Under the pieces are notes generated by a model. It ran no database searches. It was not told the origin of the DNA and saw nothing but the letters and a program-made list of their open reading frames with translations. Source: Erodium maritimum (lineage: Eukaryota; Streptophyta; Magnoliopsida; Geraniales; Geraniaceae). Taken from it: a DNA stretch of 64,000 nt. The position numbers and the translations under genes are program-made. Below, piece by piece: positions 59,300 through 64,000 of this stretch. The first letter of the stretch is position 1. Each line of letters begins with the position of its first letter. The DNA is taken from the NCBI GenBank assembly GCA_963921825.1, contig OY997593.1:71542513-71606512 (forward strand). Reading direction: 5' to 3'.

Positions 59300-59865
59300 A
59301 CCCCTTATCTTTATTTATCTTTATTTTGATGTATGAGAAATTGTGGTGTGTATGGAATAAATAATCCGATCCATCCATTAACAACTAAATCATGAAATTG
59401 TGATTTCTGGTTAAGTGACTGTCATACTAATCTTGTGATTATGGTGTATGTGTAATAGCCTTTATTTTAACATATAGAAAATTGTGATGGGTATGGAACA
59501 ATCCGTCCCATTCATCAACAATAAAAAAAAATGGTAATCGAATTGATTTTTATTAAGAAAAGTAGGCAATATGTTTGTATAAATTAAGAAAAGTAGTTGA
59601 AATCAATAAATGTTTCTTCATAACTGTAAGTATTAAGTATACGTCCAAATCAAATGGTCGTTACATTTATTTCCAACCATTCCCTTTTGGCTCGTGTAAC
59701 CCAACAAGAGGTTCTAGATTTTGTACACGATGACATGTACCTACTCATTTCAAATACAAAAGTACAAATTATTTTCGTACACAATTTTTCCATGAGTTTG
59801 GATCAACATATATATGGACAATTTCATACTTTTGTTTAAAGGGATCAATTACGTACTTTTATTGT
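59300..59865. other. Intergenic, no gene seen
   Basis: AT-rich. A 61-codon frame at 59654-59839 has no recognisable domain. Confidence 0.4.
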
Positions 59866-60240
59866 TAGGGTTTTTTTCGAACCGCTACTAGTTATCGTGA
59901 TTTTGGTTTACTTTCGTTATCAACGAAGCGTTTCCCGATCTTGTTCGGTCCCCCCTCTGTAATTCCGATGATTGTCGTCTGGTTCACCTCGACGTCAATG
60001 GAACTCACCGCCTCGGAGCACAGCGATCTCGCTGGCATCTCTGAATCCGTTGTCGCCGTCTATGAAGCCACATGCGCCGTCTCTGATGCCACCGCCTTCG
60101 TCTCTGATGCCGCCGCCGTCGTCTCTGGCCTCCACAAGCGCCCTCTTCGACCCCTCTCTCGATTATGGATCTGACTAATCGATTGGGTCTTTTTTATTTT
60201 TTTATAATTTCGTCTTTGCATGGTTAATGACTTCCTTTGA
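59866..60240 (+). mobile_element. Retroposon family C, second copy
   Basis: Matches 26590-26960: AACGAAGCGTTTCCCGATCT, TCGACGTCAATGGAACTCAC, repeated GCCGTCTCTGATG units, then TGACTAATCGATTGGGTCTT and a T-rich stretch. Ends lost. Confidence 0.55.
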
Positions 60241-61185
60241 ACCTGATGACAGCAGGTTCGATCGCACTCCACAGAGTATGCAACAACTAGACAATACCTT
60301 GAGCAGCAGTCATCAGTTTCGTCGTAGTTTAATTTTAGTTCAGCTCGCTTTTACGACACCTCAAAAAACCGCATGTGTCAGTTCACTTGTCTCAAAATTA
60401 TGTGTAAAAAAACTTTCAGGGTTTGCTATCGTGTAACAGATCTTTTAATTTTATTTAAATAATATATTAGTATATTTTAGTCAAAAAAAAAGTTTAAATA
60501 CGTGTACGTGAAACATTTATGTGAGTGTGGGTCGTGATGTGTATTATTATTCCTTGACCATTCGTGCATGGTATCTTGGAGCTTTCGCTTTCGCATGTAT
60601 GGATCGCATTGGTGTGTGTGAAACATATCATCTACGTTGCTTCTTCTTAAGTTTCAATAAATGGAGATATCAAAAACAAAACCTTACATTCTATCTTCTC
60701 ATCCTGTCGGAGAGAGGTTCCTACAAGTCGTCGAAGAAGAATGGTGGTTGTTCCAAAACCAACCCCATACTTACTTGCCAATGTTAGGATTGAATTCCAA
60801 AAGATAAAAATATATCTATTTTAAATTATAATCAATGATTTCTTTGTATAAGGAACAATCATATGTTAATTGAAAAACGTGTAGACCGTCGCATCGAGTT
60901 AGTACCCTCGTCTAACGTCACCGTCGAATGTAGGTATGAAGGGCTTGTGTTTTTTTTAAATGATTCAACATCTTCCCTTACTTGAAGAAGTTACCATAAT
61001 AGGATCATGCATCAACACATTAGTATATAGGTGGATGTCATAAATAAGACAATACTCGATAATGGATAAGATTTAGAGTCATTGGCTAATGTCCTAATTT
61101 CAAAAACTTAAGATTCAAATTCAAGAAATTGCATTACGTGGGCACAAAACATCTTTACCCATGTTGCATAATGACAGTACAAAAC
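60241..61185. other. Intergenic, no gene seen
   Basis: AT-rich; short frames only. Confidence 0.4.
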
Positions 61186-62450
61186 TTTTTTTTATCAGCG
61201 ATGCAAATATATCAAGATCTAATCTTCGAAATGAAGAAAATCATACTAACGAGTATTGTGACAAGAGAACCAGGCGACAATACAACCAAAGGCAGAGACC
61301 CAACACGACATAAAACCAACAGTCTAACATGCCTATACCCAGTTCATAACCAAGGGTAAAACAATCTAATACTCAGATATAATAAATTAAGCAAACAATA
61401 CAAAGAAAATGTCTACAACCCATATATGTCGAACATGAAGCCCAAAAGTACAATCAAATTATTGCGAAAACAAGATTGGTTGATACAACAAACTTAAAGC
61501 CCAAAACAACGAGGCCCAACGACCACAACCCAAACATAGAAAGCAAAACAACAACAGTAAAAGAAACTTTCTTGAAAAAATAGTTTGGACCCGGAACGCA
61601 ACGAATCCTCCGAAAAAGTTGATCTTGAGACGCGCACCAAGTCAGACGCCTCGAAACCTCATAGTTTACACAAAGGTCGACATCTGAAGAACCCCACCAC
61701 GACGAAGCACGACGACTTCAATGCTAGTCTCAACCAAAAATAACAGTCCACAACCGCAAAGATCACCGGAGAAAGGAGAACCCGGCCCGAAACAAACCTC
61801 CCAAGAAACACCCAATCTCAAAACTCCTCCTACCACCTCACCCGGCCCATAGTTACCAAAAGAAGGGTAACCCACGGCCAAAACCGGACAATGACCTAGT
61901 CAAGGGCGACCGAGTACCCCTTTGAACCCACACATAAGTCGAGCATTACCCTCAAACCCAAAACTAATAGATCTTCAAACCCTACAGTGAGGCCCCAACC
62001 ACTCCGAGATCGAGGATAAAAAGAACCAAAGGGAGGGGGTTAAGAGAATAGTAGGTGAACAAGGAAGGGAGGAGGGAAAAAATGCACCCACATCCACGAA
62101 ACACAAACCCACCTCTTAGATCTCGGATATTCGAGATCTCTGAGTTCTCTCCGGCGGCCAATACCAACCTAACAAATCTCCATGGGAGATAAGAAGCCCC
62201 ACATCCTTGTTCGGCGGGGGAAGTAGAGAGAAGGGAGAAACGTTTAGATCTGATAACCAGGAACCAAAACGAGGAAAGGAAATGGAGGAAATAAGATAAG
62301 AAGGAAGAGAGGGTGAGAGGCCATCAGCGACTTCCAAACCACAAGGGTCGGGTCATCGCCGACAACAAGAAACAAATAGGTTAAGGTTTGTTTGAAGAGA
62401 GAAGGCAGATGAAAAGTCTAGAGGAAGGATATCTCTCGACTTATTACGGA
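61186..62450 (-). mobile_element. Retroposon family A, minus-strand copy
   Basis: + strand starts with T8 (61186-61193), giving a minus-strand tail CGCTGATAAAAAAAAG like 51092. It is about 1.25 kb, similar in size and layout to 34527-35808. Target duplications were not found, so the 5' limit is approximate. Confidence 0.5.
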
Positions 62451-62469
62451 TAAGTAGGAGGAAGAGGTT

Positions 62470-63330
62470 TTGAATATGATTAACAATGCAAACCGTTTCA
62501 AGCGACTACACAATGTGAAACAACTTCTCCTGTCAGACCCGCCACACTCCGCCCTATCCTTCCCCCTCCTTTTCCCTTGGCCCTTCTCCACCCAGCTCCC
62601 CCAGCCCTCTTCCGGACAGACCCGCCCCCACAACACGACCCTTACGTCTTGTATTTTCTGCCTGACACTCGCATCTACCATAACTCAACCATACGCCTCC
62701 ACCGGGGATCAACCACTCGACTCCACCGGGGCTCAACCACTCGCCTCCACCTTATCTCTGGACGATGACGACTTGAACTGCTTGAGACGAGCCTTTCCGT
62801 CATGCTCCTTCTACGGAAATACAGACAGATCTTCTCCCATCATTCGCCGGAGCACCGTAGTCCGAGCCATGCTCCTACTTTTTATGCTTATCTGGCCAGT
62901 CCCGTGCCATCGCCCCAAGCGGATCAGATCTGCAATGTCATTGCCAACCATCTCCCCCCTCGCTCCGATCTCAATCCCGCCCATCGGAGGTCGATCACAA
63001 GTTCTTCAGTTTCGTCGTTGCTGTTGTCGTTATTTTATGTTGCTTTGTTTTCCTGTACGTCCCATGTGTCGGAACGTCGTCGTCAAAGACTTGTTTTTGA
63101 CCGGAAGGTCCCCCATAAATGTGGTTACCGTCTCGCGTGGCTGGTTGGACCTCTCCATCGACGATCCTTTTCGGAGTGTTGATGAAAAAGCTCGACATGA
63201 TCGTTATTTGTCTAGAAATTGTGTCGTCATATTCGAGAATTATCATCTTACTGATTGTCCCTCGATTTTTCGAGAACAATCGATGAATACAATGTTTGTC
63301 TTGTATGATGTAAAAGATATTTTTTATTAA
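62470..63330 (+). other. Open frame of unknown nature, probably transposon leader
   Basis: 286 codons without a recognised domain. Pro/Ser/His-rich, with a 21-bp unit (TCCACCGGGGATCAACCACT) repeated three times at 62698-62755. Low confidence that it codes. It lies just before a LINE RNase H segment. Confidence 0.25.
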
Positions 63331-63380
63331 AATGAATCTTTATTTTTTTTAAACTACTCATCGGTGAAGGAAATAAGTGA

Positions 63381-63887
63381 GTGTCCTCGACTTTCTCAAA
63401 AAGAGATCTGAGGAGACCGGGGGAAGGGAGATGGAAAGTGAACACGGATGGAGCTGTTTTTGGGACAGAGGGTGGTGGTGGAGGTCTTGTGTGTCGAGAC
63501 ACTGAGGGACTGCCAAGTCACTTTCAGTGTAAGTTATTTCAGGGAATACAGGACCCGGAGATCATCGAAGCATTGATGGTTCGTGAAGCGTTGAGATGGG
63601 TCCTAGACGGGTCCATGGAGCACGGAGAGGTGGAATCCGATTGCCAAAGCTTAGTTCTGGCAATTAACAGTTCGATGAGCTTATTAACTCCTTTAGGAGC
63701 AATTATTGATGACTGTAAGCGTATTATTTATTCTCTTGTCGATGTAAAAGTAGTCCATGTTCGTAGGACTGCTAACAAAGTAGCTCATGAGCTAGCTAGA
63801 AATGCCCCGATGTGGGTTAATATGGTGTGGGATGTATCTTGTTTACCAGAACCTCTTAGTAGGTTACTGTCTTTTGATGTTGCTTAA
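63381..63887 (+). CDS. RNase H-like (RVT_3) ORF, probable LINE 3' end, intact
   Basis: 168 codons, uninterrupted. RNase H motifs in order: VNTDGAVFGTEGGGGGLVCR, EALMVREALRWVL, VESDCQSLVLAI, VRRTANKVAHELARNAP. These contain the Asp/Glu/Asp positions of the plant LINE/RVT_3 RNase H, and the ATG at 63381 is not a strong context. A poly-A run at about 63907-63918 follows the stop, as at 9660 and 24675. It is likely a 5'-truncated LINE rather than a host gene; a domesticated RNase H cannot be excluded. Confidence 0.55.
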   Translation: MSSTFSKRDLRRPGEGRWKVNTDGAVFGTEGGGGGLVCRDTEGLPSHFQCKLFQGIQDPEIIEALMVREALRWVLDGSMEHGEVESDCQSLVLAINSSMSLLTPLGAIIDDCKRIIYSLVDVKVVHVRRTANKVAHELARNAPMWVNMVWDVSCLPEPLSRLLSFDVA

Positions 63888-64000
63888 TAACATCCAACAC
63901 TTCGTCAAAAAAAAAAAGGTCCAATAGAAATTGAAAGACAGAGACAAAGACTTGATTAAAGTCAACCGGCAAGTCGAGGAGTTTGCAACAGATGGAACCT

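Overview
This 64 kb window is nuclear DNA of a flowering plant, very probably a eudicot. The genes have GT-AG introns and encode plant-specific families. The long spaces between them are AT-rich and full of MITEs, 5'-truncated LINEs, Ty1/copia debris, a solo LTR and an endogenous pararetrovirus. No prokaryotic features were seen.

Layout: 0-9 kb is gene-rich. It holds the 5' part of a ribosomal-L1-domain nucleolar protein (-), a small acidic two-exon gene (+), a PMD1/PMD2-type tail-anchored coiled-coil protein (-) and an atypical HLH regulator (-). 11-16 kb holds a ten-exon TDY-type (group D, MPK20-like) MAP kinase (-) whose introns carry several copies of one MITE family. 17-24 kb holds a solo LTR with a perfect target duplication and a seven-exon ribose-phosphate diphosphokinase gene (PRS4-like, -). 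24-35 kb is repeat-rich: LINE and copia remnants, plus two tandem defensin-like cysteine-rich peptide genes (-), each split by an intron and separated by a dead copia element.

35.8-46.4 kb is the most unusual part, a stack of insertions in (TA)n microsatellite DNA. It contains one unit-length (about 7.6 kb) endogenous Caulimoviridae genome with a movement protein, a capsid/protease/RT/RNase H region interrupted by two opposite frameshifts, and a fourth ORF of unknown function. A separate 0.5 kb viral fragment lies just upstream. Around them are at least six Micron-like MITEs of three families, each bounded by (TA)n, whose ends share a TATC..GTACAAACC-type motif.

46-56 kb is almost gene-free: retroposons (one with a 14-bp target duplication) and a tandemly duplicated AT-rich block. 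56.3-58.5 kb is a two-exon sn-2 glycerol-3-phosphate acyltransferase (GPAT1-like, +). 58.5-64 kb has more repeats and ends with an intact RNase H-domain ORF that is probably the 3' end of a LINE.

The host genes have unrelated functions (ribosome biogenesis, signalling, PRPP synthesis, organelle division, lipid polyester synthesis, small secreted peptides), as is usual for plant chromosomes; no operon-like logic is implied. Exon borders were set by hand from splice signals and family conservation. All identities rest on recalled family features, not on database searches.
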